Shown here: one piece after another, positions 20,051-29,767 of the stretch | How positions within the stretch are numbered: the first letter of the stretch is position 1 | Layout of the letters: each line of letters begins with the position of its first letter | NCBI RefSeq assembly: GCF_000710035.2 | Contig: NZ_JMJJ01000004.1 | Location: 868,001 to 932,000, forward strand | Source: Pantoea ananatis LMG 2665 | Lineage (GTDB): Bacteria > Pseudomonadota > Gammaproteobacteria > Enterobacterales > Enterobacteriaceae | Reading direction: 5' to 3' | Length of the DNA stretch: 64,000 bases | Made by a program: the position numbers and the translations under genes | The notes under the pieces: model-generated | Told to the model about the DNA's origin: nothing | Seen by the model: the letters and a program-made list of their open reading frames with translations, nothing else | Database searches by the model: none

Positions 20051-20914
20051 TTAGAGGGGAATAACAGGGTAGTTGCCAGACAGCACCGGGCTGCAGAGAA
20101 TTTTGTAGCCGTCATGATCGAATCCACCTTTGCCACGTTTAAGGGCTTTTGCCTCTTCGATCGTGTTTACCGAGCCCAGATAAAACCAGTGATCGATAAC
20201 GTGGATCTGCGTCATGTGTTTGCCTTCCTCCACCAGCGCCACGGCACCCTGCCACGGCCAGCAGAATACCCGCACGCTCTCCAGCGCAGACAGCAGCCTG
20301 TCCTGATGATCGCTGACGGGCTCCTTGCCACAGCAGGCCCCGGCACAACGGCGCAGGGCAGAGCGGAAACAGCCTCGGCTGGCACTCACCGCTTCCAGAC
20401 CGAGTAAACCGTGGCAGAGTTGATATTCATCGGCGAGCTGTTTCAGGCGTTCCAGCGCGGCAAAACGACTGCGGTAAAGCCCAAACAGATTCGGTGACTG
20501 ACTAAAATCGACGTCACGGGCATAGACGACGTCTGGTTTACCCTCTGGAGTAATGCGCAGCGAACAGAGCTGGCGGTTTTTGCGCAGACGTTTATTAAAC
20601 AGGGGCTGCTGCGTTTTGATCATCTGCGCTTCCAGCAACAGCGCACCGAGATCGCCCGCCGTAGAGATCCAACTGACGCGCCGCGACTGTCGCAACATCT
20701 TTGCTTCGTCAGGCGTACGAAAATGGGACATCACACGCGAACGCAGATTCACACTTTTGCCGATGTACAACGGCAAGGTCTCGCTGTCGCCATGAAAGGT
20801 ATAAACGCCGGGCTGATTGGGCAGGCCTTCCAGCCATTCACGCAAATGCTCCGGGTATTCATAAATGGTTGCCGCGTCAAATTCGAGGCGATGGGTCGCT
20901 GCACGTCTTACCAA
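20051..20914 (-). CDS. cho: Excinuclease Cho (UvrC N-terminal homologue)
   Basis: The 287-residue protein carries a GIY-YIG nuclease domain like the N-terminal half of UvrC: 'PGVYTFHGD', 'LPLYIGKSVNLRSRVMSHFR' and 'LLLEAQMIKTQQPLFNKRLR'. The cysteine cluster 'RCAGACCGKE' is also conserved. Cho makes the 3' incision in UvrAB-dependent nucleotide excision repair, helping with bulky lesions. The start is a TTG (20914) with AGGAG 7 nt upstream, giving 'MVRRAATHRLEF' as in E. coli. A LexA-like box lies 12 bp upstream, consistent with SOS control. Confidence 0.93.
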   Translation of the reverse strand: MVRRAATHRLEFDAATIYEYPEHLREWLEGLPNQPGVYTFHGDSETLPLYIGKSVNLRSRVMSHFRTPDEAKMLRQSRRVSWISTAGDLGALLLEAQMIKTQQPLFNKRLRKNRQLCSLRITPEGKPDVVYARDVDFSQSPNLFGLYRSRFAALERLKQLADEYQLCHGLLGLEAVSASRGCFRSALRRCAGACCGKEPVSDHQDRLLSALESVRVFCWPWQGAVALVEEGKHMTQIHVIDHWFYLGSVNTIEEAKALKRGKGGFDHDGYKILCSPVLSGNYPVIPL

Positions 20915-20926
20915 AACGGACTCCTG

Positions 20927-20946
20927 TACTGGTTGTCCATACAGTG
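20927..20946 (-). promoter_or_regulatory. LexA (SOS) box of cho
   Basis: TACTGGTTGTCCATACAGTG fits the LexA pattern TACTG-N10-CAGTA with one end mismatch. It lies immediately upstream of the cho start, and cho is an SOS gene in E. coli. Confidence 0.8.
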
Positions 20947-20980
20947 TAACAGGCAGGTTAAACGTTCGCCAGTCTGAGAT

Positions 20981-21871
20981 TTATAAACGTCGGGTCGCCA
21001 GCCAGCAAAGTAGCGACCCGGCGGTAATCAGGGCGACGCCCTGCCAGAAACTCACCGCCGGCACCAGGTCCAGCCACAGCGAGGCCAGCAGCGCCGAGAG
21101 CACCGGCGTGAAGTAGGATGCGGTCGCCAGCAGCGTCAGGTTGCCATGCTGGATACCATAGTTCCAGGCCGAATAGGCAAGCGCCGTCGATGCGCCCATA
21201 AACAGCACTTCTGCAGCAGCCGTCAGGCTAAACTGCATGGTTTCCTGAGGGGTGAACAACGCGAATTTGAGCCACAGCGCCAGAGCCGTCACCACAAAAA
21301 ACAGGGTGACGCCGTTGCTGCCACGTGCAAAGCGGCGCGTGATGTTGTTGTAGAGTGCCCACGTTAATGCCGCAATAAACGCCAGCAGGTAGGCTGTGGG
21401 ATTCCGGGTCATATTCTGCGTCATCTGGCCCAGTACATCTTCGTTGGCGCCCTTCATCACCCAGATGATTCCGCACAGGGAAAGCAGCAGTCCGGGCCAC
21501 AGCCACAGGCGAAAACGCTGTTGATTAAGCGGAATGGCCAGCAGGATGGTCAGACATGGCCAGAGATAGTTGATCATCCCCAGTTCCAGCGACTGTTGAC
21601 GGTTGCTGGCGAGACCAATCGCCAGCGCCAGGCAAATTTCATAGCCGACAAACAGGGTGCCGCCCACAAGCAGATAGCGCCCTGGCAGGGAGCGCGGATG
21701 GGGGATGCCGCGCGTGAGGCACAGTAAAATCGCTGTCGTGGAATAAATCAGCGCGGCGCCGCCGGTCGGGCCAAACGCCTCACTGACGCTGCGCAACAGG
21801 CCAAGGGTGGTGCTCCAGAGCAGAATCGCACTCAAACCGATTAAGGTTGCGCGTGATAAGTTAGCAGGCAT
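20981..21871 (-). CDS. yddG: EamA-family aromatic amino acid exporter (YddG type)
   Basis: A 296-residue inner-membrane protein of the drug/metabolite transporter superfamily with about ten membrane helices. It matches E. coli YddG at many positions: 'TLIGLSAILLWST', 'GPTGGAALIYS', 'YEICLALAIG', 'GMINYLWPCLTIL', 'YSAWNYGIQHGN' and the end 'SLLCWLATRR'. YddG exports aromatic amino acids and some other metabolites. The ATG at 21871 is preferred to an upstream TTG at 21880. In E. coli yddG lies elsewhere, so its place between cho and the chemoreceptor is a local rearrangement. Confidence 0.85.
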   Translation of the reverse strand: MPANLSRATLIGLSAILLWSTTLGLLRSVSEAFGPTGGAALIYSTTAILLCLTRGIPHPRSLPGRYLLVGGTLFVGYEICLALAIGLASNRQQSLELGMINYLWPCLTILLAIPLNQQRFRLWLWPGLLLSLCGIIWVMKGANEDVLGQMTQNMTRNPTAYLLAFIAALTWALYNNITRRFARGSNGVTLFFVVTALALWLKFALFTPQETMQFSLTAAAEVLFMGASTALAYSAWNYGIQHGNLTLLATASYFTPVLSALLASLWLDLVPAVSFWQGVALITAGSLLCWLATRRL

Positions 21872-22416
21872 AAAACTCAACGTTTAAAGGAGCCGCCAGC
21901 GGGCAGCGAGCGCGAAGTATGCTAACGGTAAGCATGTAGCCTGTCCATAAGGTATTCCCCCACGGGAACCTGTAACAGGCCCTGTGCGGAGCAACGTTTT
22001 TCCCTCAACGCCCTTCATGAATGGCCTGATTAACAGGTTGCATAACGCCTTTTGCCGATCGCAATCCAACCCGTTGGGGCTTTCCCTCTATTGACGAGCC
22101 TCGCAAGCGCATCAACCCTGCGCAGGCAAAGGGGAATGACCACAGGATTAGGTTTCATAGATTTCCGTCCGCGAGCGCCAGAACAGGGTGGAGCGTTAAG
22201 AATTGGTTAAGGATTTATTACAGTGAGTAACGATGTGTTTTTTTATGCGTCATCATAATAATAACTTATTGTTTTTAAAATAATTCATCCACGTTAAATG
22301 CTTAATAAACAATGCCTGTTTTGGGCGCTGTTATCACCTTTTTATGTCGATAGTTAAGGTCTGCGTCTGAAGTTTTTAGACGAATTAACTGTTTTAATTA
22401 CAACCAGGTGAAAAAT
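21872..22416. other. Intergenic region between yddG and the chemoreceptor gene
   Basis: About 545 bp holding divergent promoters. The right half (22220-22400) is AT-rich. A 'GTCGATAG' near 22345 resembles the flagellar sigma-28 -10 element GCCGATAA, but no TAAA -35 element is correctly spaced, so I do not call it. No gene is supported. Confidence 0.5.
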
Positions 22417-24072
22417 ATGACTATAACACAGCGGCTTTTACTGACCTTTTCTCTTCTCTGCATGGCGCTGATAACCATGGTTATCGTGGCGGTTTCTGTG
22501 GCGGACGGTTTTCAGTACCGTTTCCAGTATGTGCAGGAAAATACCCTTCCTTCTATTACTGATATCGCCAAAATGGTTGACGGCAGCAACGCCATTATCA
22601 TCGCGCTCTACCATCATCAGAGCATGACCGATCCCGCTAAGCAGATGCAGATTGAGAAAGAAATCAACGGTGTCTTAAACCATATTTCGCTGCTCAACCA
22701 GAATTACCTTAAGAACGATATTTCCAGTGAGGAAGATCGACAGATGACCGAAAAGGCATTTGTCACCATTAAAAAAATTGAGGCGGATCTGCCTGCTTTT
22801 CTCACCGCCTCACGCGCACAGAACGATGCGGTTTCTTTGTCGATGCTGCAGGGTAATAGCGGTATCGGTGCGGTAACCCGACAGCTGATTAACGATTATC
22901 AGAAACAGCTGCAACTCAATGTGGATATTGGTAATCAACTCCGTAAAGAAAATGACAGCACCTATCGTCATACTTTACTCATTCTGATTGCCGGCTCAGC
23001 TTCAGCCATACTGCTTTTGGGCTTTTTTACGCTTAAAACCATTTTTGCTATTCGTCGTCAGCTCAACGCGATGCGCCACACAATGGAAGCCGCGAGCGAA
23101 AATCTGGATCTGACATTACGTGCAGATGACGCTCGCAGAGATGAAATCGGCCTGACGGCAAAGGCATTTAACCATTTGGTGGAAAACGTTGCCCTGTCCC
23201 TCAGCGCAGTAGAAAGCGCGGCGCAGTCGGTCAGCACGGCTTCCGCACAAATTTCTGCGGGCAACGAAGATCTCTCCTCCCGTACGGAAGAGCAGGCTGC
23301 CTCCCTGGAACAGACGGCTGCCAGCATGTCTGAGTTGAGTGAAACAGTGCGTCAGACGGCAGAAAATACACGACTTGCCAGCCAGCTTGCCCAAAACGCG
23401 CGTGATATCTCTGAAGACAGTGCGTCACGCGTGAAGGCGATGCTGATGACCATGGGCGATATCCGGACGAGCTCGACAAAAATTACCGATATTATCGCGT
23501 TGATTGAAGGTATTGCATTCCAGACCAATATCCTGGCGCTTAACGCGGCGGTTGAAGCGGCGCGGGCAGGCGAACAGGGGCGTGGTTTTGCCGTGGTGGC
23601 AGGGGAAGTGCGCAATCTGGCTCAGCGATCGTCTTCTTCTGCCAGGGAGATCAAAGCGCTTATTGAAGCTTCTATGCTCCATGTGGAAGCCGGCTCGAAT
23701 CAGGCAGAAGGCGTGGGTAACAATATTACGCGCATGACAGACGCGGTCCGTCAGGTGACCGATTTAGTCGATGAGATTTCGGTTGCTGCAAACGAACAGT
23801 CTCAAGGGATTAATCAGGTGCACCTGGCCGTAAACCAGATGGATGATGTGACGCAGCAAAATGCCTCTCTGGTTGAAGAAGCGTCTTCTGCATCCCGTTC
23901 ATTAATGGATCAGGCCTCAACCCTCAACCAGCTGGTTGCTACCTTCACGCTCGCCAAAACGCAGCGCCAGGCACCGATCCAAAGCAGCAGGGTCGGACGT
24001 GCAGACCGCGTGCCACTTCCTGCCCGCAACGCGATGGCAGCGGCGGGTGACGCTGACTGGCAGCGTTTTTAA
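22417..24072 (+). CDS. Methyl-accepting chemotaxis protein
   Basis: A 551-residue chemoreceptor. TM1 is at about residues 6-30, a four-helix-bundle periplasmic sensor follows, and TM2 is at about 188-210. A HAMP domain ('[29 protein letters not shown]') precedes a signalling domain with the conserved tip '[47 protein letters not shown]'. The C terminus ends DWQRF, fitting the xWxxF pentapeptide that docks CheR/CheB. The ATG at 22417 has AGGTG six bases upstream. The ligand is unknown. No other chemotaxis gene is nearby. Confidence 0.95.
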   Translation: MTITQRLLLTFSLLCMALITMVIVAVSVADGFQYRFQYVQENTLPSITDIAKMVDGSNAIIIALYHHQSMTDPAKQMQIEKEINGVLNHISLLNQNYLKNDISSEEDRQMTEKAFVTIKKIEADLPAFLTASRAQNDAVSLSMLQGNSGIGAVTRQLINDYQKQLQLNVDIGNQLRKENDSTYRHTLLILIAGSASAILLLGFFTLKTIFAIRRQLNAMRHTMEAASENLDLTLRADDARRDEIGLTAKAFNHLVENVALSLSAVESAAQSVSTASAQISAGNEDLSSRTEEQAASLEQTAASMSELSETVRQTAENTRLASQLAQNARDISEDSASRVKAMLMTMGDIRTSSTKITDIIALIEGIAFQTNILALNAAVEAARAGEQGRGFAVVAGEVRNLAQRSSSSAREIKALIEASMLHVEAGSNQAEGVGNNITRMTDAVRQVTDLVDEISVAANEQSQGINQVHLAVNQMDDVTQQNASLVEEASSASRSLMDQASTLNQLVATFTLAKTQRQAPIQSSRVGRADRVPLPARNAMAAAGDADWQRF

Positions 24073-24093
24073 TCGGGAACCTATTACATGGCA

Positions 24094-24121
24094 GCGCCCG
24101 GCTACTGAGCTGACCGGGCGC
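24094..24121. terminator. GC-rich hairpin between the chemoreceptor gene and nadE
   Basis: The perfect 8-bp arms GCGCCCGG and CCGGGCGC surround a 12-nt loop between two convergent genes. There is no clear T-run, so the terminator role is only likely. Confidence 0.45.
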
Positions 24122-24148
24122 GATGTTAACGGATAAAGACGAGGGGGA

Positions 24149-24973
24149 TTATTTCCAGAAATCGTCGAAAACGGTCACAGGCGGACGACGCTTGTGCTCG
24201 GTTTTCAGGTACCAGCCTTCAATGATCTTCGCGCTTTCCGGCGCAATGGTTTTGCCTTGCAGATAGTCATCGATCATGTCGTATGTCACACCCAGCGCGA
24301 CTTCATCCTGCAGGCCAGGACGATCGTCTTCAAGGTCGGCGGTGGGTTTTTTCAGATAGAGATGCTCGGGACAGCCCAGGGTTTTCAGCAACTGTTTCCC
24401 CTGACGTTTATTCAGGCGGAAGATTGGGTTGATGTCACTCCCGCCGTCGCCATATTTGGTGAAGAAACCGGTAACGGCTTCTGCGCCGTGGTCGGTACCG
24501 ACCACCACACCTTTGGTCATGCCGGCAATGCTGTACTGCGCTTTCATACGTTCGCGGGCTTTTTCATTACCGCGGATAAAATCGGACAGGACGATGCCCG
24601 CGTCTTTCAGCGCCCGCTCGCTGGCCAGCACCGCTTCTTTAATGTTGACCACCAGCGAGCGATCCGGCTGGATAAAGGCCAGTGCATCCTGACAGTCCTG
24701 CTCATCGGCCTGCACGCCATAAGGCAGGCGCACCGCGATAAAGGTATAGTCTTTATCGCCCGTTTCTTGCCGAAGTTCCGTTATTGCCATTTGGGCCAGT
24801 TTGCCGGTCAGGGTTGAATCCTGTCCGCCGCTGATACCGAGTACCAACGACTTAACACCGCTGTGACGGGTTAAGTACGCTTTTAGGAAATCAACGCTAG
24901 TGCGGATTTCCTGTTGTGGATCGATAGTCGGCTTAACGCCGAGTGCGGTAATGATTTCCTGCTGCAGTGACAT
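24149..24973 (-). CDS. nadE: Ammonia-dependent NAD(+) synthetase
   Basis: The 274-residue enzyme amidates nicotinic acid adenine dinucleotide to NAD using ammonia and ATP, the last step of NAD synthesis. The PP-loop ATP-pyrophosphatase motif SGGQDS is at residues 48-53. Other conserved blocks are '[17 protein letters not shown]', '[17 protein letters not shown]', '[20 protein letters not shown]' and the C-terminal '[17 protein letters not shown]'. The start at 24973 (MSLQQEI) matches the family and has GAGGAG six bases upstream. Its E. coli neighbour osmE is separated here by a transporter gene. Confidence 0.97.
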   Translation of the reverse strand: MSLQQEIITALGVKPTIDPQQEIRTSVDFLKAYLTRHSGVKSLVLGISGGQDSTLTGKLAQMAITELRQETGDKDYTFIAVRLPYGVQADEQDCQDALAFIQPDRSLVVNIKEAVLASERALKDAGIVLSDFIRGNEKARERMKAQYSIAGMTKGVVVGTDHGAEAVTGFFTKYGDGGSDINPIFRLNKRQGKQLLKTLGCPEHLYLKKPTADLEDDRPGLQDEVALGVTYDMIDDYLQGKTIAPESAKIIEGWYLKTEHKRRPPVTVFDDFWK

Positions 24974-25090
24974 CAACATCTCCTCAAGTCTGTCGCTCGT
25001 TGGCACAATACAACGCCTGTTTTAACGCTAACGCGCATCCCTGTAAACAACAAGCCAAAGCGACAGCTGTTTTTATCAGGGCAGGCGGAA

Positions 25091-26293
25091 TCACAGGGTT
25101 TTTGCACCGGATGCCGGTTTTTTCGCCAAAGCCATAAACGTCAGTATAGCCAGCATGTAGCAGCCAAAAACGGTCAGCGTCATACTGATTACTGATGTTC
25201 CTCCGATGCCCGTCACCGGTACGGCAATGGCCCCCAAGGTAAACATCGTCACGCCAATCACGGCTGAAGCGCTACCGGCGCGCTGCCCCTGGCTTTGCAT
25301 CGCCAGTGAGGCCGCCGTCGTGGAAATCACGCCGTTACTGGCAACGGTAAAGAACAGGGCCAGCAGTAACAGCGGCAGGGGAGCATGACTTATTCCCGCG
25401 ATCAGCAACAGGCTGGATGCCACGCCTGCCAACGTCAGCCCGCCTTTTAGCACCCGAAACTCCCCCCACAGCGGACAGAGCCGGGCGCTGGTCTGAGAGG
25501 CGATGATTAGCCCGAAACCGTTTGCGGCAAAGCAAAGGCTGAACGCCTGCGGTGACAGGCCATAACGTTCCTGCAGAACAAACGGCGAGGCGCCAATATA
25601 GGCAAACATGCCCGACATCATCAGCCCCTGCGTCAGACAAAATCCCATAAAAGGGCGATGGGTAATAACCTGGCCCAGCGCCGCATAGGCAGAAAAGACC
25701 GATCCCTGACTGCGTCGCCCGGCGGGCAGACTTTCATGCAGCTTCCCGCGCGCCAGCAGGATAAGTAAAACCGCGATACAGCCCAGCACCACAAAGATAC
25801 CGCGCCAGTTCAGAAAGGTCATGAGTGCGCCGCCCAGTACAGGCGCAGCGACAGGTGCCAGGCCGTTTACCAGCATTAACAGGGCAAAAAAGCGGGTAAG
25901 TTCATGACCACTGTACATGTCACGAGCAACTGCCCGTGAGAGCACCGCACCGCCTGCGCCTGCCAGTCCCTGAAACAGGCGAGCCAGTAGCAACTGGTTA
26001 ATGTCCTGCGCCAGCGCGCAGCCCACCGAGGCAATAAACAGCAGCACCAGGGACAACGTCAGTGGGCGCAGGCGGCCAAATTTATCGCTCATCGGCCCGA
26101 AAAACAGCTGCCCGGCTCCCAGACCGAGCAGCCCGGCCGTCAGGCTGAGCTGTGCCGTTGAGGTCGATGTCTGAAGATCCGTTGCCAACTGGGGCAGCGC
26201 GGGCAGGTACAGGTCAATGCACAACGGCCCCAGCGCGGCGAGCAATCCCAGTGTAATGGCATAAACCAGGCGGTTTGGTGATGAAAGCTTCAT
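25091..26293 (-). CDS. MFS drug-efflux transporter, Bcr/CflA family
   Basis: A 400-residue, roughly 12-helix inner-membrane transporter. The start 'LGLLAALGPLCIDLYLPALPQL' and the loop motif 'GQLFFGPMSDKFGRLRPL' (MFS motif A) are typical of the Bcr/CflA/CmlA drug:proton antiporters. 'RLFQGLAGAGGAVLSRAVARD' is the conserved fourth-helix region. The family exports bicyclomycin, chloramphenicol or dipeptides in different members; the substrate here is unknown. It lies upstream of nadE on the same strand after a 117-bp gap, an insertion relative to the E. coli nadE-osmE pair. Confidence 0.88.
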   Translation of the reverse strand: MKLSSPNRLVYAITLGLLAALGPLCIDLYLPALPQLATDLQTSTSTAQLSLTAGLLGLGAGQLFFGPMSDKFGRLRPLTLSLVLLFIASVGCALAQDINQLLLARLFQGLAGAGGAVLSRAVARDMYSGHELTRFFALLMLVNGLAPVAAPVLGGALMTFLNWRGIFVVLGCIAVLLILLARGKLHESLPAGRRSQGSVFSAYAALGQVITHRPFMGFCLTQGLMMSGMFAYIGASPFVLQERYGLSPQAFSLCFAANGFGLIIASQTSARLCPLWGEFRVLKGGLTLAGVASSLLLIAGISHAPLPLLLLALFFTVASNGVISTTAASLAMQSQGQRAGSASAVIGVTMFTLGAIAVPVTGIGGTSVISMTLTVFGCYMLAILTFMALAKKPASGAKTL

Positions 26294-26519
26294 GTATCCT
26301 CTGTAGGTAAAAATGTGACATTGTCACTTTTAAGGGTTGTTACCAGGGCAGGCCCGGCAAGCGTGCTGTCTCACTTATTGGCGGCTGCGCAAAGGTCATC
26401 TCGGGGCATGTTATCAAAGCATCCTGAGCGAGTTGAGTTTAAGTCTGTCATTAACTTGAAAAAAACCGTTTTATGTTCCAGGCTTTTCAGCACATGGACA
26501 AAAAACGAGGAACAACAAG

Positions 26520-26855
26520 ATGAATAAAGTGATGGGATGTATCGCTGCGGCGCTGACGCTGGCTGCGCTCTCTGGTTGTACGACTTACGATCGTGCCGAA
26601 AGCTACGTGACTAAGCCGGTGGTTAAGGACGTCAAAAAAGGCATGACCCGCGAGCAGGTACGCCAGATTGCTGGCCCAGCTTCCACTGAAATCACCATGG
26701 TGCATGCACGTGGTACCTGCCAGACCTACGTTATCGGCGAGCGTGACGGTAAAGCCCAAACCTATTTCGTCAGCTACAACGATGTAGGCCGCGTGATGAA
26801 CTACGGCTTCCAGAGCTGTGCTGAATACGACACAGACCCGCAGGTTAAGCAGTAA
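26520..26855 (+). CDS. osmE: Osmotically inducible lipoprotein OsmE
   Basis: A 111-residue lipoprotein with lipobox LSGC (Cys20) and a SmpA/OmlA-like fold. The conserved stretch '[21 protein letters not shown]' is diagnostic, followed by '[26 protein letters not shown]'. In E. coli OsmE is a lipoprotein induced in stationary phase and at high osmolarity; its function is unresolved. The ATG has AACAACAAG upstream, a weak ribosome site. A strong terminator follows directly. Confidence 0.93.
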   Translation: MNKVMGCIAAALTLAALSGCTTYDRAESYVTKPVVKDVKKGMTREQVRQIAGPASTEITMVHARGTCQTYVIGERDGKAQTYFVSYNDVGRVMNYGFQSCAEYDTDPQVKQ

Positions 26856-26872
26856 TTAGCCGCTTTAAATAA

Positions 26873-26906
26873 GAAACGGCTCGCCATTGGGTGAGCCGTT
26901 TTTTTT
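26873..26906. terminator. Terminator after osmE
   Basis: AAACGGCTC and GAGCCGTTT pair around a 10-nt loop, with eight T on the plus side. It separates osmE from the convergent gene at 26911. Confidence 0.9.
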
Positions 26907-26910
26907 ATAG

Positions 26911-27309
26911 CTACAATCCTGCCGGTCGGGGCACTTCAATGTAGCTGCCGTTAATTTCCCGCTGATAGTAGTGCCCGTCCTGCACATAAAAGCGCCTGCC
27001 GTTAAAATCCAGCACTCTCATGCCCGTTTCGTAGGTTTGCACAGGCGGCTCAACCACCACGTACTCTTCTCCGTGACGCTGATAATAACTGCCGTTAAGC
27101 AGGTAATACGTTAATCCGCCAATCAATACCGCCGTTGCGGCCAGCGGCAGAACATGGAAGTGATCGGGGCCGTGCCAGCGCGGTGCCGGACCATGCCAGC
27201 CTGGGCCGGGTCGCCAGTGTGGACCCGGGCCCCAGTCGCCGGGACGAGCAAACGCGTGAGTGGGCGCGACAATTGCTAGCGCCAGTAATGAGGCGATAAC
27301 CGTTTTCAT
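26911..27309 (-). CDS. Small periplasmic RcnB/DUF6515-like protein
   Basis: The 132-residue protein has a signal peptide (about 1-22, 'LLALAIVAPTHAFA'). A Gly/Pro/His/Trp-rich segment ('DWGPGPHWRPGPGWHGP') is followed by a hydrophobic stretch 'LPLAATAVLIGGLTYYLL', then a Tyr-rich domain with 'FYVQDGHYYQREINGSYIEV'. This layout is shared with small envelope proteins annotated as RcnB-like or DUF6515. The His-rich part could bind metal, but that is speculation. The ATG at 27309 follows AGGAG by 7 nt. It is monocistronic, with no functional clue from its neighbours. Confidence 0.65.
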   Translation of the reverse strand: MKTVIASLLALAIVAPTHAFARPGDWGPGPHWRPGPGWHGPAPRWHGPDHFHVLPLAATAVLIGGLTYYLLNGSYYQRHGEEYVVVEPPVQTYETGMRVLDFNGRRFYVQDGHYYQREINGSYIEVPRPAGL

Positions 27310-27472
27310 GAGCATTCTCCTGCAGTTATTACCTGCAGAATTCTCTTTTTGCTGCGTAAAGACAAGGGGAAATGCTGTGCATTATTGCCCGTTTACCACG
27401 CTTAACGTTTTCTTAACGGGAACAGGATGATGATGAAGAAATAAGGAGAAGATAAGACAAAAACAGAGAGAA

Positions 27473-27497
27473 AGACCTGGCGGTGGACGCCAGGTCT
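27473..27497 (-). terminator. Terminator of tcyP
   Basis: AGACCTGGC and GCCAGGTCT form a perfect 9-bp stem with a 7-nt loop. Read on the minus strand it is followed by a T/C-rich tract, just past the tcyP stop. Confidence 0.7.
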
Positions 27498-27504
27498 GGC
27501 GTGA

Positions 27505-28896
27505 TTAGCTGTGCTCTAATTCACTGTGTTCGCTGCGCTCTAAAACGCGTTTATCGGTCAGGCCCAGCCAGCGACTGGTGAGCGATCCTGCGGTCATTGA
27601 GCCATTGACGTTTAACGCGGTTCGTCCCATGTCAATCAGAGGCTCAATGGAAATCAGCAGCGCGACCAGCGTGACCGGCAGCCCCATCGCAGGCAGGACG
27701 ATCAGCGCGGCAAAGGTCGCTCCGCCGCCGACACCGGCTACGCCTGCTGAACTCAATGTCACAATGCCGACCAGCGTGGCAATCCACAGCGGATCAAAAG
27801 GATTGATGCCGACCGTTGGGGCGACCATCACTGCCAGCATCGTCGGATAAAGACCGGCACAGCCGTTCTGTCCAATGGTGGCACCAAATGAGGCCGAGAA
27901 GCTGGCAATCGATTCAGGTACGCCAAGGCGGCGGGTTTGCGCCTCCACGTTCAGTGGAATGCTGGCGGCGCTGGAGCGGCTGGTAAAGGCAAAGGTCAAT
28001 ACCGGCCACACTTTGCGGAAGAAGCGCATAGGATTGATGCCGTTGACCGACAGGAGCAGCGCATGAACCACAAACATAAGGGTCAGGCCCAAATAGGATG
28101 CCACAACAAAGCTGCCCAGCTTGATGATGTCCTGCACGTTGGAGCCGGCAACGACTTTGGTCATCAGCGCCAGCACACCATAAGGTGTCAGCTTCATAAT
28201 CAGGCGAACCAGCTTCATCACCCACGACTGCAGCGTATCAATGGCGGTCAGTACCCGCTGGCCTTTGACCTCATCATCCTTGTGCAACTGCAGGGCAGCC
28301 ACACCCAGGAACGCGGCAAAGATGACCACGCTGATGATGGACGTTGGGCTGGCACCGGTTAAGTCGGCAAACGGGTTTTTAGGAATGAATGACAGGATTA
28401 ACTGAGGCACTGTCAAATCAGCGACTTTACCAACGTAGTTGCTCTGAATCGCGCTCAGGCGAGCCGTTTCCTGGGCGCCCTGTACCAGACCGGTCGCGTT
28501 AAGGTGAAAAAGGCCGGTGACAAAAACGCCGATCAGGGCAGAAATTGCCGTTGTAAACAGCAGTACGCCGATGGTCAGAAAACTGATTTTTCCCAGTGAG
28601 GAGGCATTGTGCAGGCGGGCCACGGCGCTGAGAATCGACACGAACACCAGCGGCATCACAATCATCTGTAACAGCTGAACATAACCGTTACCCACGATGT
28701 TAAACCAGCCGATAGAGGCTTTAACGATATCGCTGTTGCCGCCATAAATCAGCTGGAGCGCGAGGCCAAACACTACACCCAGCACCAGGCCAGTCAGAAC
28801 CTTTTTCGACAGGCTCCAGTTTGCCCGGCCAAGGCGCGACAGCAAAAGCAGTAGCAGCACAAATGCTACGACGTTAAGCGTAAGAGGAATATCCAT
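27505..28896 (-). CDS. tcyP: L-cystine sodium symporter TcyP (YdjN)
   Basis: A 463-residue inner-membrane symporter of the dicarboxylate/amino acid:cation family, the same length as E. coli TcyP and very similar across it. Diagnostic blocks are '[22 protein letters not shown]', '[14 protein letters not shown]', '[30 protein letters not shown]', '[20 protein letters not shown]' and '[27 protein letters not shown]'. It imports L-cystine as a sulfur source. The ATG at 28896 has GGAG five bases upstream and gives the family N terminus; upstream ATGs at 28920 are less likely. CysB control is expected, but I did not identify a site. Confidence 0.95.
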   Translation of the reverse strand: MDIPLTLNVVAFVLLLLLLSRLGRANWSLSKKVLTGLVLGVVFGLALQLIYGGNSDIVKASIGWFNIVGNGYVQLLQMIVMPLVFVSILSAVARLHNASSLGKISFLTIGVLLFTTAISALIGVFVTGLFHLNATGLVQGAQETARLSAIQSNYVGKVADLTVPQLILSFIPKNPFADLTGASPTSIISVVIFAAFLGVAALQLHKDDEVKGQRVLTAIDTLQSWVMKLVRLIMKLTPYGVLALMTKVVAGSNVQDIIKLGSFVVASYLGLTLMFVVHALLLSVNGINPMRFFRKVWPVLTFAFTSRSSAASIPLNVEAQTRRLGVPESIASFSASFGATIGQNGCAGLYPTMLAVMVAPTVGINPFDPLWIATLVGIVTLSSAGVAGVGGGATFAALIVLPAMGLPVTLVALLISIEPLIDMGRTALNVNGSMTAGSLTSRWLGLTDKRVLERSEHSELEHS

Positions 28897-29047
28897 AGCA
28901 ACTCCGATGTAATGCAGCATTCCCTGGTCAGGAGAGCAGCAGAGGTTTGATCGTAAAGATACGTATCCAGAAATGGTAACAGTTAGAAATCGCGCAATCT
29001 TATATCCAAATGGAATAGCTTATAACCTTACCCTTTTTGCCGGGCAA

Positions 29048-29638
29048 TTAACGCTCAGATTGCGCAGAAATGAGACGGCTAACGCCATTTTGTAAGGTGT
29101 CGAATACCTGGGCGGGCCAGCCATTTTCGCCAAATGAAGGCATCCCTACCGGGAACCACAGAGCGTAACCGATCAGGCATAAACAGAGCGCTCGCTCCAG
29201 TTGATTGCCTTTCTGGTTGTTCAGTACCGGCAGGCGAAAACGCCAGCGGCAGGGCCAGAGTAGTGGAACGCCAGCGGGAGTGAGCATATCCGCCACAATA
29301 TGGCTCAGATAACCGAGCGTCATGCCCTGCAATACATCGGCCGGGAGGGGCCAGCTTTTCGGGACGTTAATCTGAAACAGCCACAGGCTGGCCGCCACCG
29401 CAAGCAGGCTGTGGGTAAATCCCCGATGACCAAAGGCCCGCGCAATAGGGTGGGACAGCCAGCGAAGCCGCTGTCCTAACAGAGATTTGGGATGATCGAT
29501 ATCGGGAAGCAGGCAGGTCAGTAACGTGGCCGGGATCAAATGCCACCAGTCTGCGTGCGCCATCACCGGCGTGAGTTCGGCCCGTTTGGCAAAAATAGCG
29601 CTGGCAACCGCAAAAAAGATATGGCCCTCGGCCGTCAT
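29048..29638 (-). CDS. ydjM: Inner-membrane protein YdjM, metal-dependent hydrolase-like, SOS-regulated
   Basis: A 196-residue membrane protein of the YdjM/LexA-regulated DUF457 family. It carries the His/Asp motif 'LLPDIDHPKS' and 'GHRGFTHSLLA', which look like metal ligands, and 'GYLSHIVADMLTPAGVPLLWP'. Its biochemical role is unknown; in E. coli it is induced by DNA damage. The start at 29638 (MTAEGHIFF) matches the family; the longer in-frame extension upstream runs through the LexA-like box and is rejected. Confidence 0.92.
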   Translation of the reverse strand: MTAEGHIFFAVASAIFAKRAELTPVMAHADWWHLIPATLLTCLLPDIDHPKSLLGQRLRWLSHPIARAFGHRGFTHSLLAVAASLWLFQINVPKSWPLPADVLQGMTLGYLSHIVADMLTPAGVPLLWPCRWRFRLPVLNNQKGNQLERALCLCLIGYALWFPVGMPSFGENGWPAQVFDTLQNGVSRLISAQSER

Positions 29639-29657
29639 GATAAAACCTGGCTGCAAA

Positions 29658-29677
29658 AACTGTCGATGCATCCAGTA
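29658..29677 (-). promoter_or_regulatory. LexA (SOS) box of ydjM
   Basis: On the plus strand AACTGTCGATGCATCCAGTA fits the LexA pattern (N)ACTG-N10-CAGTA with one end mismatch. It is 20 bp upstream of the ydjM start. A second partial box (TACTG-N10-TATAC on the minus strand) overlaps just upstream, at about 29674-29693. E. coli ydjM is also LexA-controlled. Confidence 0.78.
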
Positions 29678-29767
29678 TAGGGATTTATCCAGTAAATGAG
29701 AACCTGTGACGCTGTAACGAAGCGTTAATTTTTTAAGCCTGTGCAACAGGTTACAACACAGGCACGA

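Noticed and set aside
21884..22069. 61-codon minus-strand frame upstream of yddG
   Set aside because: No homology, poor start context and it overlaps the yddG promoter area.
22340..22352. GTCGATAG as a sigma-28 promoter for the chemoreceptor
   Set aside because: No TAAA -35 element at the required distance and two mismatches in the -10.
24194..24817. 207-codon plus-strand frame opposite nadE
   Set aside because: Shadow of nadE; no ribosome site and no family similarity.
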